Positions 1-8,143 of a stretch of 54,584 nucleotides of DNA are shown here, in pieces. A model generated the notes under the pieces. It was not told where the DNA came from. It was given only the letters and a program-made list of their open reading frames with translations, and made no database searches. Origin of the DNA: Afifella pfennigii DSM 17143 (GTDB taxonomy: Bacteria > Pseudomonadota > Alphaproteobacteria > Rhizobiales > Afifellaceae); NCBI RefSeq assembly GCF_000688515.1, contig NZ_JHZK01000022.1:1-54584 (forward strand). Reading direction: 5' to 3'. Both the position numbers and the translations under genes were made by a program. Positions within the stretch are counted from its first letter, which is position 1. Each line of letters opens with the position of its first letter.

Positions 1-213
1 TTCACCTCCTGGCAAATCACCAGCAGCATCGAATCAGACAAGCCAGACCGCGTGAAGCCTCAAACCGACTCTAAGTTCATCGAAGATGCTCTAGATGCGC
101 ACTCCTTGCTGGGAGCCGCAGCTTGGCGCGCTCTTCCGCGCCTCTCCGAGGTGGCACGGAATGAAGAACGCCGCGGGGTCAGGGTCGAACGAATTCTGAC
201 AAATGAAGCTTAG
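1..213 (+). CDS. C-terminal fragment of an unidentified protein
   Basis: An open frame runs in from the left edge and ends at a TAG at 211-213, giving 70 residues. The end reads ...ERRGVRVERILTNEA. I do not recognise a family. The frame is uninterrupted, but the piece is short and its base composition is less G+C rich than the core genes further right, so it could be the end of an accessory gene. Nothing can be said about start or function. Confidence 0.35.
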   Translation, partial: FTSWQITSSIESDKPDRVKPQTDSKFIEDALDAHSLLGAAAWRALPRLSEVARNEERRGVRVERILTNEA

Positions 214-331
214 TTCTTTTGACAAGCAGCACGATTTGCCGCAGATCCCGGCAGCGGCGGCTGACCTGCGCTGTCGTCTGCCTTACGAAGGTGATGCTCC
301 TCGACCATTTCAGTAGTAGTATCCGTTTCGA

Positions 332-1264
332 TCAAGGGGCAATTTCGGCCCATTTCCGGTCGTCCCGGATCAGGGCGTTGGCGAGGACGATGAGCTTGCG
401 CATCACCGCCGTGATCGCGACCTTCCAGGGCTTTCCACCCTTGTAGAGCGCGAGGTAGATTTTCCTGAGCGGCGCGTTGTATCGGGTTGCGATGACGGCC
501 GGCATGAACAGCAAGGTGCGCAGCCCGTGGCGACCGCCGAAGATGCGGGCCTTGCCCTTCCAGCTCCCCGACTGCCGGGTGACCGGGGCGAGACCGGCCA
601 GGCTCGCGGCCTCTTTCGGGGTCATCGTGCCGAGCTCGGGCATGTCCACGATCATCGCCGTCGCGGCCACCGGTCCGATGCCGCGTATGGACATCAGGAT
701 CTCGTAGCGCCGGGCCAGTTCGGGGTCGGCCTTGATCAGGCGGACCAGCTCGGCGTCGATCTGGTCGATCTGCCTGTCGATTTGCCGTTCCCGTGCCTTG
801 AGCTGGGCGACGACCATCCTGTTGCGCGCCGTGTCCAGTCGGTTCCTGCAGGCGGTGCGATCCTTGATCAGAGCCACGCGTGCGACATGCAGCTCCTTGA
901 TTTCATGCATGCTCTTGCTGCGGACGGGCGTCGGTTCGAGCGCCAGCGTCGATCCCATATGCGCGAGCATCTTGGCATCGACGCGGTCGGTCTTGGCGAT
1001 GTTCCCGGTCGCCTGCGCGTAGCGACGCGCGCGCGAGGGATTGACCTTGACCGGCCCGTGTCCCGCCTTCGACAGCGCCGCCTCGAGGTCGCGATGAAAG
1101 CGTCCCGTCGCCTCGTAGATGACACGGACCGGATCGGCCCCGAGCCATTTGCAGAGCGCCTTGAGCCCGTCCGTGTCGTTCGAAAACCGCATGTGCCTGC
1201 GGTCGGAAAGGCGCCAGACTTCGAGACTGGCTTTGGAAATGTCCACACCGATGGTATCGTTCAT
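332..1264 (-). CDS. IS110 family transposase
   Basis: This 310-residue protein is the recombinase of the insertion sequence. The N-terminal RuvC-like DEDD domain shows GVDIS (first Asp), IYEATG (Glu) and KTDRVDAKML (two Asp). The C-terminal Transposase_20 domain has the helix-hairpin-helix stretch MSIRGIGPVAA and the motif QSGSWKGKARI, where the nucleophilic Ser is expected. I start at the ATG at 1264 (MNDTIGVD). The frame is open further upstream, but that sequence is the structured leader and does not look like protein. Length and motifs are intact, so the element may be active. Confidence 0.93.
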   Translation of the reverse strand: MNDTIGVDISKASLEVWRLSDRRHMRFSNDTDGLKALCKWLGADPVRVIYEATGRFHRDLEAALSKAGHGPVKVNPSRARRYAQATGNIAKTDRVDAKMLAHMGSTLALEPTPVRSKSMHEIKELHVARVALIKDRTACRNRLDTARNRMVVAQLKARERQIDRQIDQIDAELVRLIKADPELARRYEILMSIRGIGPVAATAMIVDMPELGTMTPKEAASLAGLAPVTRQSGSWKGKARIFGGRHGLRTLLFMPAVIATRYNAPLRKIYLALYKGGKPWKVAITAVMRKLIVLANALIRDDRKWAEIAP

Positions 1265-1269
1265 TGCTT

Positions 1270-1485
1270 TTCGTCTCCTGGCCTTGTCATGCGGGGCAAC
1301 GGGCAGACCGTTCCCCAGGTATCCGTTCAGGACATGCGAAAAGCGGGGGGTGACCAAACTACTGACCGGCCCTGATGAGACCACCTCCATAACGGCCCGG
1401 CCCCCCGCTGCTTCCCGGCATATTTGGGGTGCCGGGAAGCAGCTCCCGTATCGCACGGGAACCGGGGCCTGGATTAAGACAAGAG
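1270..1485 (-). ncRNA. candidate IS110 bridge RNA (leader of the transposase)
   Basis: Read on the minus strand, the leader folds into successive elements. The first is a hairpin CCCGT-GCGAT-ACGGG (about 1446-1460). The second is an 11-bp hairpin with arms GCTTCCCGGCA / TGCCGGGAAGC (1410-1440). A long-range stem AGCGGGGGG / CCCCCCGCT closes a roughly 50-base loop (about 1343-1411). A last stem is GGGGAACGG / CCGTTgCCCC (about 1292-1315). IS110 elements are known to make a bridge RNA from this noncoding end, with a target-binding and a donor-binding loop. The two internal-loop stems match that plan. The ends and loop assignments are inferred by eye. Confidence 0.45.
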
Positions 1486-1923
1486 CCTCGAGGAATGGTG
1501 CCCGGTAATGAGCCAGCGTCCCTCGATCTCCTCGAAAGTGAAGAGAAACCTGGCTTCGACCGTCTCCTCGCCTGCCTGGCGCGGAAAGCGGAACGTGTAG
1601 AGCCCGCCGATGACCACCGTGCTGAGTTTGTGGCTTGCCCGGGACCTCTGGCGATCGATGTCGCAACGTGGGCTGCCGTTGGAAAGGAAGCTCTCGAAAT
1701 AGTGCCGACGCTCCTCCTCACGGCCGCGGATCTCGTTGGAAAGCGTCGGCACGAGGATCGCATCCGGCGCATAGAGGGCGAGGACGTCCTCTAGCCTCCC
1801 CGACGAGAGCACCTCCGCCCATCGAAACAACGCTTTTCGGGCAGCGGCGAGCGCGGCGGATTCCGGCTCCGTTTCCGGATCGCCTGCCTCTGACGTGGTT
1901 CCGTTCGTCGTGAAACTGCGCAT
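1474..1923 (-). CDS. SnoaL/NTF2-like protein, 3' end altered by the IS110 insertion
   Basis: This 149-residue protein of the SnoaL-like/DUF4440 (CaMKII-association-like) group is a small cone-shaped fold used in diverse enzymes and binding proteins. Its core is present: FRWAEVLSSGRLEDVLALY, a middle containing LVPTLSNEIRGR, and the ending GRWLITGHHSS. The last few residues (RLLS) and the stop come from the inserted element, so the native tail is lost. Start ATG at 1923, with GAGG seven bases upstream; a longer start at 1968 is possible. It diverges from zigA, and the Zur-like operator lies between them, so it may respond to zinc. The substrate is unknown. Confidence 0.65.
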   Translation of the reverse strand: MRSFTTNGTTSEAGDPETEPESAALAAARKALFRWAEVLSSGRLEDVLALYAPDAILVPTLSNEIRGREEERRHYFESFLSNGSPRCDIDRQRSRASHKLSTVVIGGLYTFRFPRQAGEETVEARFLFTFEEIEGRWLITGHHSSRLLS

Positions 1924-2029
1924 GTCCAACCTCGTCTCTCGACCTCGACGCCTTCTGCCGACGGGCAATGCTGCTGACTTCGTTCGGTTCGCCGCCTTGA
2001 CAGCGGGCGCTGCAGGCCGGTATTAATCA

Positions 2030-2046
2030 TTATGTTATAACATAAC
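2030..2046. promoter_or_regulatory. Zur operator upstream of zigA
   Basis: TTATGTTATAACATAA is a perfect 16-bp palindrome ending ten bases before the zigA start. Its core, GTTATAACATAAC, recurs at 6546 and with small changes at 4551 and 9853, each time in front of a zinc-homeostasis gene and once in front of zur itself. That distribution is what identifies it as the Zur site. It could also control the divergent SnoaL-like gene. Confidence 0.85.
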
Positions 2047-2054
2047 GTTGAGAA

Positions 2055-3293
2055 ATGATGCTGCAATCCCGATCCAACGACAAGCGCCTGCCGGTCACCG
2101 TGCTGTCGGGCTTTTTGGGCTCCGGCAAGACCACGCTCCTCAACCACGTCCTCAACAACCGCGAGGGACGGCGCGTCGCTGTCATCGTCAACGACATGAG
2201 CGAGGTGAACATCGACGCCGACCTCGTGCGCGAGGAGACGGTGCTCAACCGCTCTGAAGAGAAGCTGGTGGAGATGACCAACGGCTGCATCTGCTGCACC
2301 TTGCGCGACGACCTTCTCAAGGAAGTGCGGCGGCTCGCCGAGGACGGGCGCTTTGAGTATCTCCTGATCGAGAGCACCGGTGTTTCGGAGCCCTTGCCGG
2401 TCGCCGCCACCTTCGAGTTCCGCGACGAGGAGGGCGAGAGCCTTTCCGATATCGCCCGGCTCGATGCCATGGTGACGGTGATCGACACCATGCACCTGTT
2501 GCGCGACTACGGCTCGGCCGACTTTCTCGCCGACAGGGGCGAGACGGCCGGCGATGGCGACGAGCGCACGCTCGTCAACCTCCTCGTCGACCAGATCGAA
2601 TTCGCCGACGTCATCGTCCTCAACAAGTTCTCCGACGCCACGCCCGAGCAGCGCGAGGCCACCCGTGCCATCGTGCATGGGCTCAATCCGGATGCGAAGC
2701 TGATCGAGACCGACTGGGGCAGGGTCTCCTCGGAGGATCTCTTCGATACGGGCCTTTTCGATTTCGAGCGCGCCCACCAGCATCCGATGTGGTTCAAGGA
2801 GCTCTATGGCTTTGCCGACCATGTGCCGGAAGACGCGGAATACGGCGTGACAAGCTTTGTCTGGCGCGAGCGGCGCCCGCTTCATCCGGAGCGCTTCAAC
2901 GAATTCCTGCAGACCCCGCTGCCCGGCGTCATCCGCGCCAAGGGACATTTCTGGCTGGCTACGCGTGCGCATATGGTGGGCGAGTTCAGCCTGGCCGGCG
3001 CCGCGGCAACGGTGAAGCCGCTCGGATATTGGTGGGCGGTCGTGCCGGAACAGCGTTGGCCCTCGGATGACGAGCTGCGCGAGCGCATCAAGGGGATGTT
3101 CGATCCCGTCTATGGCGACCGGCGCCAGGAGATCGTCTTCATCGGCATGCTGGGAGAGATGAGCCGCGAGCGCATCACCGCGATGCTGGAACGCTGCCTC
3201 GTCGATCCGCTCGAGGACGATGAGTTCGACCCGCAAGCCTACAAGGGCCTGACGGATCCCTTCCCGGTCTGGGAGCGCTCCAGCGCGGCATGA
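2055..3293 (+). CDS. zigA: zinc metallochaperone GTPase, ZigA/COG0523 family
   Basis: This 412-residue G3E GTPase probably hands zinc to client enzymes in the cytoplasm under zinc shortage. It has a Walker A loop GFLGSGKTT (about 19-27), the CxCC metal motif GCICC (77-81), VTVIDTMHL, and the NKFSD guanine-specificity motif. The C-terminal CobW_C domain follows ([12 protein letters not shown]...). It has no His-rich loop, unlike the second family member at 5139. Two ATGs stand at 2055 and 2058; either could start. Translation begins directly behind the palindromic operator, so repression by Zur is likely. The gene converges with hisI. Confidence 0.88.
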   Translation: MMLQSRSNDKRLPVTVLSGFLGSGKTTLLNHVLNNREGRRVAVIVNDMSEVNIDADLVREETVLNRSEEKLVEMTNGCICCTLRDDLLKEVRRLAEDGRFEYLLIESTGVSEPLPVAATFEFRDEEGESLSDIARLDAMVTVIDTMHLLRDYGSADFLADRGETAGDGDERTLVNLLVDQIEFADVIVLNKFSDATPEQREATRAIVHGLNPDAKLIETDWGRVSSEDLFDTGLFDFERAHQHPMWFKELYGFADHVPEDAEYGVTSFVWRERRPLHPERFNEFLQTPLPGVIRAKGHFWLATRAHMVGEFSLAGAAATVKPLGYWWAVVPEQRWPSDDELRERIKGMFDPVYGDRRQEIVFIGMLGEMSRERITAMLERCLVDPLEDDEFDPQAYKGLTDPFPVWERSSAA

Positions 3294-3327
3294 CTCGCGA
3301 GCCGCAGCTGGATGCGGGCGCTGGGCT

Positions 3328-3364
3328 AAAAAAGGGCGGCCCGGCGCCTGGAATGCCGGACCGC
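3328..3364 (-). terminator. Rho-independent terminator of folE-hisI
   Basis: Arms GCGGCCCGGC (3336-3345) and GCCGGACCGC (3355-3364) pair with one mismatch. On the minus strand they are followed by CCC and a run of six T. It lies in the 96-base gap between the converging zigA and hisI genes. Confidence 0.75.
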
Positions 3365-3389
3365 TCTCCCCTCGTATGAGTTCACGGAC

Positions 3390-3866
3390 CTAGAGCTTCG
3401 TCGGATTGGGGGCGTCGCCGTAGACCTGCTTCGGATCAAAGACCTTCTCCGCCTCGGTGAAGGCCAGCGGAACCGGTCGTTCCAGCGGCTTCGGCGGCAC
3501 TTTGCGGTAGAAGCAGGAGCGATAACCCACGTGGCAGCTGGCGCCGCCGGTCACCGTCACGCGCAGCCAGATTGCGTCCTGGTCGTCGTCCACCCTGATC
3601 TCCACCACCCTCTGGATGAGGCCGCTTGTAGCGCCTTTGTGCCAGAGGCAATTGCGACTCCGGCTCCAGTAATGCGCCTCCGCCGTCTCGATCGTCTTCA
3701 GAAGCGCTTCCTCGTTCATGACGCCCATCATCAGGACCTCGCCCGTATCGGCATCGGTGGTGACGACGGGGATCAGCCCGTCCGGCCCGAATTTCGGCGC
3801 AAAGGCGCTGCCTTCCTCCACCTGCTCGACGGAGAGACGCTGTGCAAACGGGCTTGGCGCGGCCAT
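3390..3866 (-). CDS. hisI: HisI-like phosphoribosyl-AMP cyclohydrolase paralogue with altered metal site
   Basis: This 158-residue homologue of HisI opens the purine ring of PR-AMP in histidine synthesis. Canonical family members carry a DCDxD motif and two further Cys as the Mg and Zn sites. Here the motif reads VDDDQDA (92-98), so the first zinc Cys is Asp94; the other two remain in [11 protein letters not shown] (Cys111, Cys118). The usual WxKGETSG is also changed to WHKGATSG (Glu to Ala79), and there is an unusual Cys73. The start overlaps the folE stop (TGATG), so the two are translationally coupled and share the Zur operator. Either it is a low-zinc stand-in for a canonical HisI elsewhere in the genome, or its activity has changed. 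Confidence 0.85.
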   Translation of the reverse strand: MAAPSPFAQRLSVEQVEEGSAFAPKFGPDGLIPVVTTDADTGEVLMMGVMNEEALLKTIETAEAHYWSRSRNCLWHKGATSGLIQRVVEIRVDDDQDAIWLRVTVTGGASCHVGYRSCFYRKVPPKPLERPVPLAFTEAEKVFDPKQVYGDAPNPTKL

Positions 3867-4504
3867 CAGCCGAAGCTCTCGCTAGGAACGGCGAGCGAGG
3901 TGAGGAACTCGCGGCGCAGCTCGGCGTCCGCCTTGAACGCGCCGATGAAGCGCCGGGTCACCATTGTGACGCCCGGCTTCTTCACGCCGCGCGTCGTCAT
4001 GCACATATGCGCCGCCTCAATGACGACGGCGACGCCGCGCGGGCGCAGCACCTCATCGATCGTGTCGGCGATCTGCGAGGTCAGCGTCTCCTGGATCTGC
4101 AGGCGCTTGGCATAGACCTCGACGAGACGCGCGAGCTTGCTGATGCCGACGACCCGGTTCGCCGGCAGGTAGGCGACATGCGCTCTGCCGATGATCGGCA
4201 CGATGTGGTGCTCGCAATGCGATTCCAGCCGCATGTTCCTAAGCACGATCATGTCGTCGTAGTCGTTCGTCTCCTCGAAGGTGCGACTGAGCAGCTCGAC
4301 CGGATCGGTGTCGTAGCCCTCGAAGAACTCCTCGAAGGCGCGCACGACGCGCGCCGGCGTATCGACCAGCCCTTCGCGATCGGGATCGTCTCCCGTCCAT
4401 TCGATGAGCAGCCGAACGGCCGCTTCCACATCGGCGCGGTCGGGGCGAGCGCGCCGGGACTTCTGCTCTTGCGGGATTGCCGCATGTTTCATTGCCAGGC
4501 TCAT
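3866..4504 (-). CDS. folE: GTP cyclohydrolase I (FolE, type IA)
   Basis: This 212-residue enzyme makes 7,8-dihydroneopterin triphosphate from GTP, the first step of folate synthesis. All zinc ligands of the zinc-dependent type IA enzyme are visible: SHCEHH (Cys97, His100) and HMCMTTRG (Cys168). It is therefore not the metal-flexible FolE2 type, although the operator just upstream puts it under zinc control. I start at the ATG at 4504, with TTCGGAG upstream. A TTG at 4549 would lengthen it into the operator region and seems less likely. It heads the folE-hisI operon, divergent from zur. Confidence 0.9.
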   Translation of the reverse strand: MSLAMKHAAIPQEQKSRRARPDRADVEAAVRLLIEWTGDDPDREGLVDTPARVVRAFEEFFEGYDTDPVELLSRTFEETNDYDDMIVLRNMRLESHCEHHIVPIIGRAHVAYLPANRVVGISKLARLVEVYAKRLQIQETLTSQIADTIDEVLRPRGVAVVIEAAHMCMTTRGVKKPGVTMVTRRFIGAFKADAELRREFLTSLAVPSESFG

Positions 4505-4548
4505 GTCGATCGGAAACTCCGAAGGTTGGACTTGTTTCCTAGCATGCA

Positions 4549-4565
4549 ACGTTATAACATATCAA
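4549..4565. promoter_or_regulatory. Zur operator between folE and zur
   Basis: The core GTTATAACATATC (4551-4563) sits in the 97-base gap between the divergent folE and zur starts. It matches the sites at 2030 and 6546 except for one base in the right half. Its place implies Zur represses folE-hisI and itself. Confidence 0.78.
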
Positions 4566-4601
4566 TAAGTGTTGCTACATGTGGGGGAAGGAGGCGGGCC
4601 G

Positions 4602-5105
4602 GTGGATGCCATGCTTCAGGACAAACTCTCCTGCCGCAGGCCGCAAGCCGTCACGGCAGGCCTGAGGGCAGCCGAAACGTTGTGTCGGCAGCGCCGGCTC
4701 CAGATGACGAAGAACCGCTGGATGGTTCTGGAAAGTCTCCTGGAAGCCGATCAGCCGATGCGGGCATATGAACTCCTGCGACAACTGGAAATGAGGCTGG
4801 GTCGACGCTTGTCGCCCCCGACGGTGTACCGGGCGCTGGATTTCCTGGTGGAGCAGGGGCTCGTCTCCCGGATCGCGACGAAGAGCGCCTTTGTCCCGTC
4901 CACCCACGCCGACAGCGATCTGCCGCGCGTCTTCTTCATCTGCGACAGCTGCGGCCTCTCGGCGGAGCTGGAGAACGCCAAGCTGGAGGCTCTTCTGGAG
5001 CGCGACGCGGCCTCTCTCGGCTTCCATATCGGCAGGCGGGTCATCGAGCTCCAGGGCACATGCGCGAGCTGCCTGGAGCTGGAGACGAAGCCCGCCGCCA
5101 GCTGA
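4602..5105 (+). CDS. zur: zinc uptake regulator Zur (Fur family)
   Basis: This 167-residue zinc-sensing repressor has a winged-helix N-terminal half (KNRWMVLESLLEADQPMRAYELL and the recognition region LSPPTVYRALDFL). The metal-binding dimerisation half shows FFICDSCG and a terminal CASC, the structural zinc cysteines. I choose the GTG at 4602 because AAGGAGG ends seven bases before it; ATG 4611 is the alternative. With zinc bound it should shut the operators at 2030, 4551, 6546 and 9853. The next gene, a COG0523 GTPase, lies 33 bases downstream and is probably cotranscribed. Confidence 0.9.
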   Translation: MDAMLQDKLSCRRPQAVTAGLRAAETLCRQRRLQMTKNRWMVLESLLEADQPMRAYELLRQLEMRLGRRLSPPTVYRALDFLVEQGLVSRIATKSAFVPSTHADSDLPRVFFICDSCGLSAELENAKLEALLERDAASLGFHIGRRVIELQGTCASCLELETKPAAS

Positions 5106-5138
5106 CCCCTCCATTCCTCCTGCGACGAGAGTATCCCA

Positions 5139-6272
5139 GTGAACCCCGCCCCTTCGATCGAAGTCACACCCATCTGCCTGCTGACCGGCTTTCTCGGCAG
5201 CGGCAAGACGACGATCCTCAACTACCTGCTTCGCCAGCCGCGCACGGCGCATACGGCCGTGGTCATCAACGAGTTCGGCGAGATCGGCCTCGATCATCAA
5301 CTCGTCGAATCGAGCACGGAGAAGCTCGTCCTGCTCCAGTCGGGGTGTCTCTGCTGCACCATCCGGGGCGATCTCATGAAGACGCTTCGCGGCATGCTGG
5401 AGCAGCGGGAAAGAGGCGAGATCGCATTCGACCGGGTCATCATCGAGACGACGGGCCTCGCAGATCCCGCTCCGATCCTGCAGACGCTGATAACCGACCA
5501 TGCACTGTTGACTTCGTTCCGACTGGAGAGCGTGATCGCGACGGTCGATGCGGCTGCCGGCCTGGCGACGCTCGACAGCCAGTTCGAGGCAGTCAAGCAG
5601 GCCGCGGTCGCCGACCGGCTGCTCGTGACGAAGGTCGATCTCGTCGAGCCTGCCTGCGTGTATGCGCTCGAAAGGCGCCTGAGGGCGCTCAATCCGGGAG
5701 CTCCGATCATCCGGGCCTACAACGGAGCGGTCGATCCCGCATCCATCCTCGACGCCGGGCTCTACGATCCGTCGAGCAAGACCCCGCAAGTGCAGGATTG
5801 GCTCAGGGCCGAAGCCTATCCTGAGCACGGCCATGACCACCACGATCACCACCACGCTCACGACGGGCACGAACACCACGACCACGTCCACGACCACGGC
5901 CACGATCATGATCCGAACCGGCACGACGACCGGATTTCGGCCGTTTCCTACACGGTCGACGAGCCGATCCCCGCATTGACCTTCGATGTCTGGCTGACGG
6001 CGCTTCTCTCGCTGCGCGGGCCGGACCTGCTGCGCATGAAGGGCCTCATCCACGTGAAGGGCATGCCGGGGCCGTTCGTCCTTCACGGCGTCCAGCACGT
6101 GTTCCATCCACCGATGCTGCTCAAGGACTGGCCCCCCGACGATCGCCGGTCGAAGATCGTTCTCATCGGCCGGGATCTGACGCCCGATTTCCTGCAGGAT
6201 AGCTTCGGGTTTCTGGCGTCGGGTTCCGTCAAGGAGCGCGCTGGCGCGGACAAGGGCGCTTCAACCCTCTAG
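5139..6272 (+). CDS. His-rich COG0523 (CobW/YciC-like) GTPase
   Basis: This 377-residue G3E GTPase and likely zinc chaperone shows a Walker A loop GFLGSGKTT (17-25), CxCC motif GCLCC (69-73), TKVD for guanine recognition and a C-terminal CobW_C domain. A linker of about 40 residues (about 227-265) is packed with His and Asp, as expected for a metal-loading arm; zigA at 2055 has none. GTG start. It follows zur in an apparent operon, so it is probably induced by zinc starvation. Two different COG0523 members in one island suggests division of labour between clients. Confidence 0.85.
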   Translation: MNPAPSIEVTPICLLTGFLGSGKTTILNYLLRQPRTAHTAVVINEFGEIGLDHQLVESSTEKLVLLQSGCLCCTIRGDLMKTLRGMLEQRERGEIAFDRVIIETTGLADPAPILQTLITDHALLTSFRLESVIATVDAAAGLATLDSQFEAVKQAAVADRLLVTKVDLVEPACVYALERRLRALNPGAPIIRAYNGAVDPASILDAGLYDPSSKTPQVQDWLRAEAYPEHGHDHHDHHHAHDGHEHHDHVHDHGHDHDPNRHDDRISAVSYTVDEPIPALTFDVWLTALLSLRGPDLLRMKGLIHVKGMPGPFVLHGVQHVFHPPMLLKDWPPDDRRSKIVLIGRDLTPDFLQDSFGFLASGSVKERAGADKGASTL

Positions 6273-6545
6273 GGAAGCGCTCTCCGGGCAAGCTGCCGCC
6301 GCCGTTCGAGGCGGCGAACCTTGCTGCTGCCTTTCTGAATGGACCGCCGGATCGCCGGGGCGCGCCCGCTTCTTCGGGCCGGATGCCTCTCTTGCGCGGT
6401 CCGCCACAGCTCTCCTCCCTACGGCTTTCGGGCGGCCAGGCCTCGCCTGCGTACGCCGTCGGCGCGTCGTGGTCGCACGCATTTCGGCTCAATATCGCAA
6501 CCGCATTTCGTAGAATGAAATCCGACTGGACGAATTCCAGCACCC
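6273..6545. other. intergenic stretch before the amidohydrolase
   Basis: About 270 bases with no convincing gene on either strand. The only clear element in the wider gap to 6664 is the Zur-like operator at 6546-6558. Confidence 0.6.
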
Positions 6546-6558
6546 GTTATAACATAAC
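6546..6558. promoter_or_regulatory. Zur operator upstream of the amidohydrolase
   Basis: GTTATAACATAAC is identical to the core of the palindrome at 2030-2046. It lies 105 bases before the GTG start of the amidohydrolase and nothing else intervenes. Confidence 0.8.
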
Positions 6559-6663
6559 AAAGACTGCCGGCGTCATGAGGGCGAGCCGGGAGGCCGAGCT
6601 GAACCTAGAGGCTGGCCGGCCGCAGGCAGCGGCAGGAGCGAAGAAAAAAGGGAGAAGGAAGAC

Positions 6664-7980
6664 GTGGCAAAAACGGCAGTAAAGGTCGGAAAACTGATCG
6701 ACGGAAACGGGGGGCCAGTCATCGATCGCGGTGTCGTCGTCATTGACGGAAAGCGCATCGCGGCGGTGGGATCTCAATCGGAGGTGACGATACCGCCGGA
6801 TGCCACGATCATCGACGAGCCGGGCCTCACCGCGATGCCGGGGATGATGGACCTGCACCTGCACATCGCGCAGTTCAACACTCTCACCTTTCGCAACTAC
6901 CGCGTCGCCCAGTTCGAGGTGAGCCCCGAATTGCAGCAATTGTACGCGTTGTTTCATGCCCAGCTGTGCTTCGAGCGGGGCTTCACGACACTGCGCGACG
7001 AAGGCTTGATGTCGACCCGCGGGCTTCTGACCGAGCACACGATCGCGGTGCGCGACGCGATCGCCCTCGGCGTCTTCGCCGGCCCGCGCATCATCGTCTC
7101 CGCCTTCACGGTCGGGACGGGATCGCACCTCGACCTGATCCTGCCGCGTGCGATGCTGCGCAATCCTGCCGCCACCGCGGACGGCGTCGACGAGATGCGC
7201 AAACTGGCGCGCCAGAACCTCCTCAGGGGCGCGGACTGGCTCAAGACCTGCGCCTCGGGAGGGGGCGGCACCGACAAGGAGAGCCCGCAGGTGCGCAACC
7301 ACACCCAGGACGAGCTCAATGCCGTCTGCGACGAAGCGCACGCCCAGCACGCTTACTGTTCGATCCACTGTTTCACGCCGCAGTCGCAGGCGATGGCGAT
7401 CGAGGCGGGTGCCGACACCATCGAGCACATGGTCTTCCACAGCGACGAGATGATCGAGGCGATCGTCAGCCACGGCATCCCCGTCTGCCCGACCCTCCTG
7501 CATCGCACCGATCATGCGATCGAGGTCCGCCGGACGATCGGCACGCCTCAGTTCACGCTGGACAAGATGAAGAAGATCCAGCCGTTCACCTTCGAGACGT
7601 TCGCGGCGATGCAAAAGGCAGGCGTCAAGATCTTCATGGGGACGGACATGGGCCAGGAGCCCGACATGGGGAGCAACGCCATGGAGCTGGAGATCTATGT
7701 GAAGCTCGGCATGACGCCGATGGAAGCGATCCTCACGACCACCCGGAACGCAGCCGAAGCCGTGCATCTGGACGAGGACCTCGGAACGCTTGACGTCGGC
7801 AAGTACGCCGACCTTCTTCTCGTCGACGGCAATCCCGCCGAGGACATCACCGTCCTGCAGCCGCGCGAGAACATCAAGGCGGTGATGAAGGAAGGGAAGA
7901 TCTACGTCGATCGCCGCAAGGGAAGCGAGAAGGACGTCATCGACGTGGAATACGCCTCCTGGGCGCTCGCCGACGGCTGA
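6664..7980 (+). CDS. metal-dependent amidohydrolase (imidazolonepropionase/prolidase-like)
   Basis: This 438-residue TIM-barrel hydrolase belongs to the amidohydrolase superfamily. The metal and catalytic residues are in order: DLHLHIAQ (His65, His67), WLKTCASGG (Lys194, probably carbamylated), SIHCF (about His235), TIEHM (about His255) and MGTDMG (Asp). There is no signal peptide, so it is cytoplasmic. The family hydrolyses cyclic amides or X-Pro-type dipeptides; the exact substrate cannot be read from the sequence. GTG start with a GGGAGAAGGAAG ribosome site. It stands alone behind its own Zur-like operator, so zinc shortage should raise its level. Confidence 0.8.
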   Translation: MAKTAVKVGKLIDGNGGPVIDRGVVVIDGKRIAAVGSQSEVTIPPDATIIDEPGLTAMPGMMDLHLHIAQFNTLTFRNYRVAQFEVSPELQQLYALFHAQLCFERGFTTLRDEGLMSTRGLLTEHTIAVRDAIALGVFAGPRIIVSAFTVGTGSHLDLILPRAMLRNPAATADGVDEMRKLARQNLLRGADWLKTCASGGGGTDKESPQVRNHTQDELNAVCDEAHAQHAYCSIHCFTPQSQAMAIEAGADTIEHMVFHSDEMIEAIVSHGIPVCPTLLHRTDHAIEVRRTIGTPQFTLDKMKKIQPFTFETFAAMQKAGVKIFMGTDMGQEPDMGSNAMELEIYVKLGMTPMEAILTTTRNAAEAVHLDEDLGTLDVGKYADLLLVDGNPAEDITVLQPRENIKAVMKEGKIYVDRRKGSEKDVIDVEYASWALADG

Positions 7981-8143
7981 CGCCGGCGCCCTGCGGACTC
8001 GCTGCAGAAATGGGGGCGGACGGCGGGGCGCCCGCGAGCGCGGAGCGATCAGCACCGCAAGTGCCCGGGGGAATGCCGTCGAAACGGCCGGATGGCCGGA
8101 GGGGCGGGAGGACGCTGGGCAGCGGCTCGTCCCACGCCGGGAT

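Larger units (their letters stand above)
299..1491 (-). mobile_element. IS110-family insertion sequence
   Basis: A single DEDD-type transposase gene is preceded by about 220 bases of structured leader and followed by a short trailer, which is the IS110 layout. There are no terminal inverted repeats, as usual for this family. The hexamer CCTCGA occurs at 299-304 and again at 1486-1491, on either side of the unit. I take these as the approximate ends, giving about 1.2 kb, a normal IS110 size. The right-hand end lies in the last codons of a SnoaL-like gene. The exact boundaries are inferred, because IS110 elements leave only a very short core match. Confidence 0.6.

Noticed and set aside
527-1375. 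282-codon plus-strand frame opposite the transposase
   Set aside because: The minus strand carries all IS110 transposase motifs; the plus frame is a shadow.
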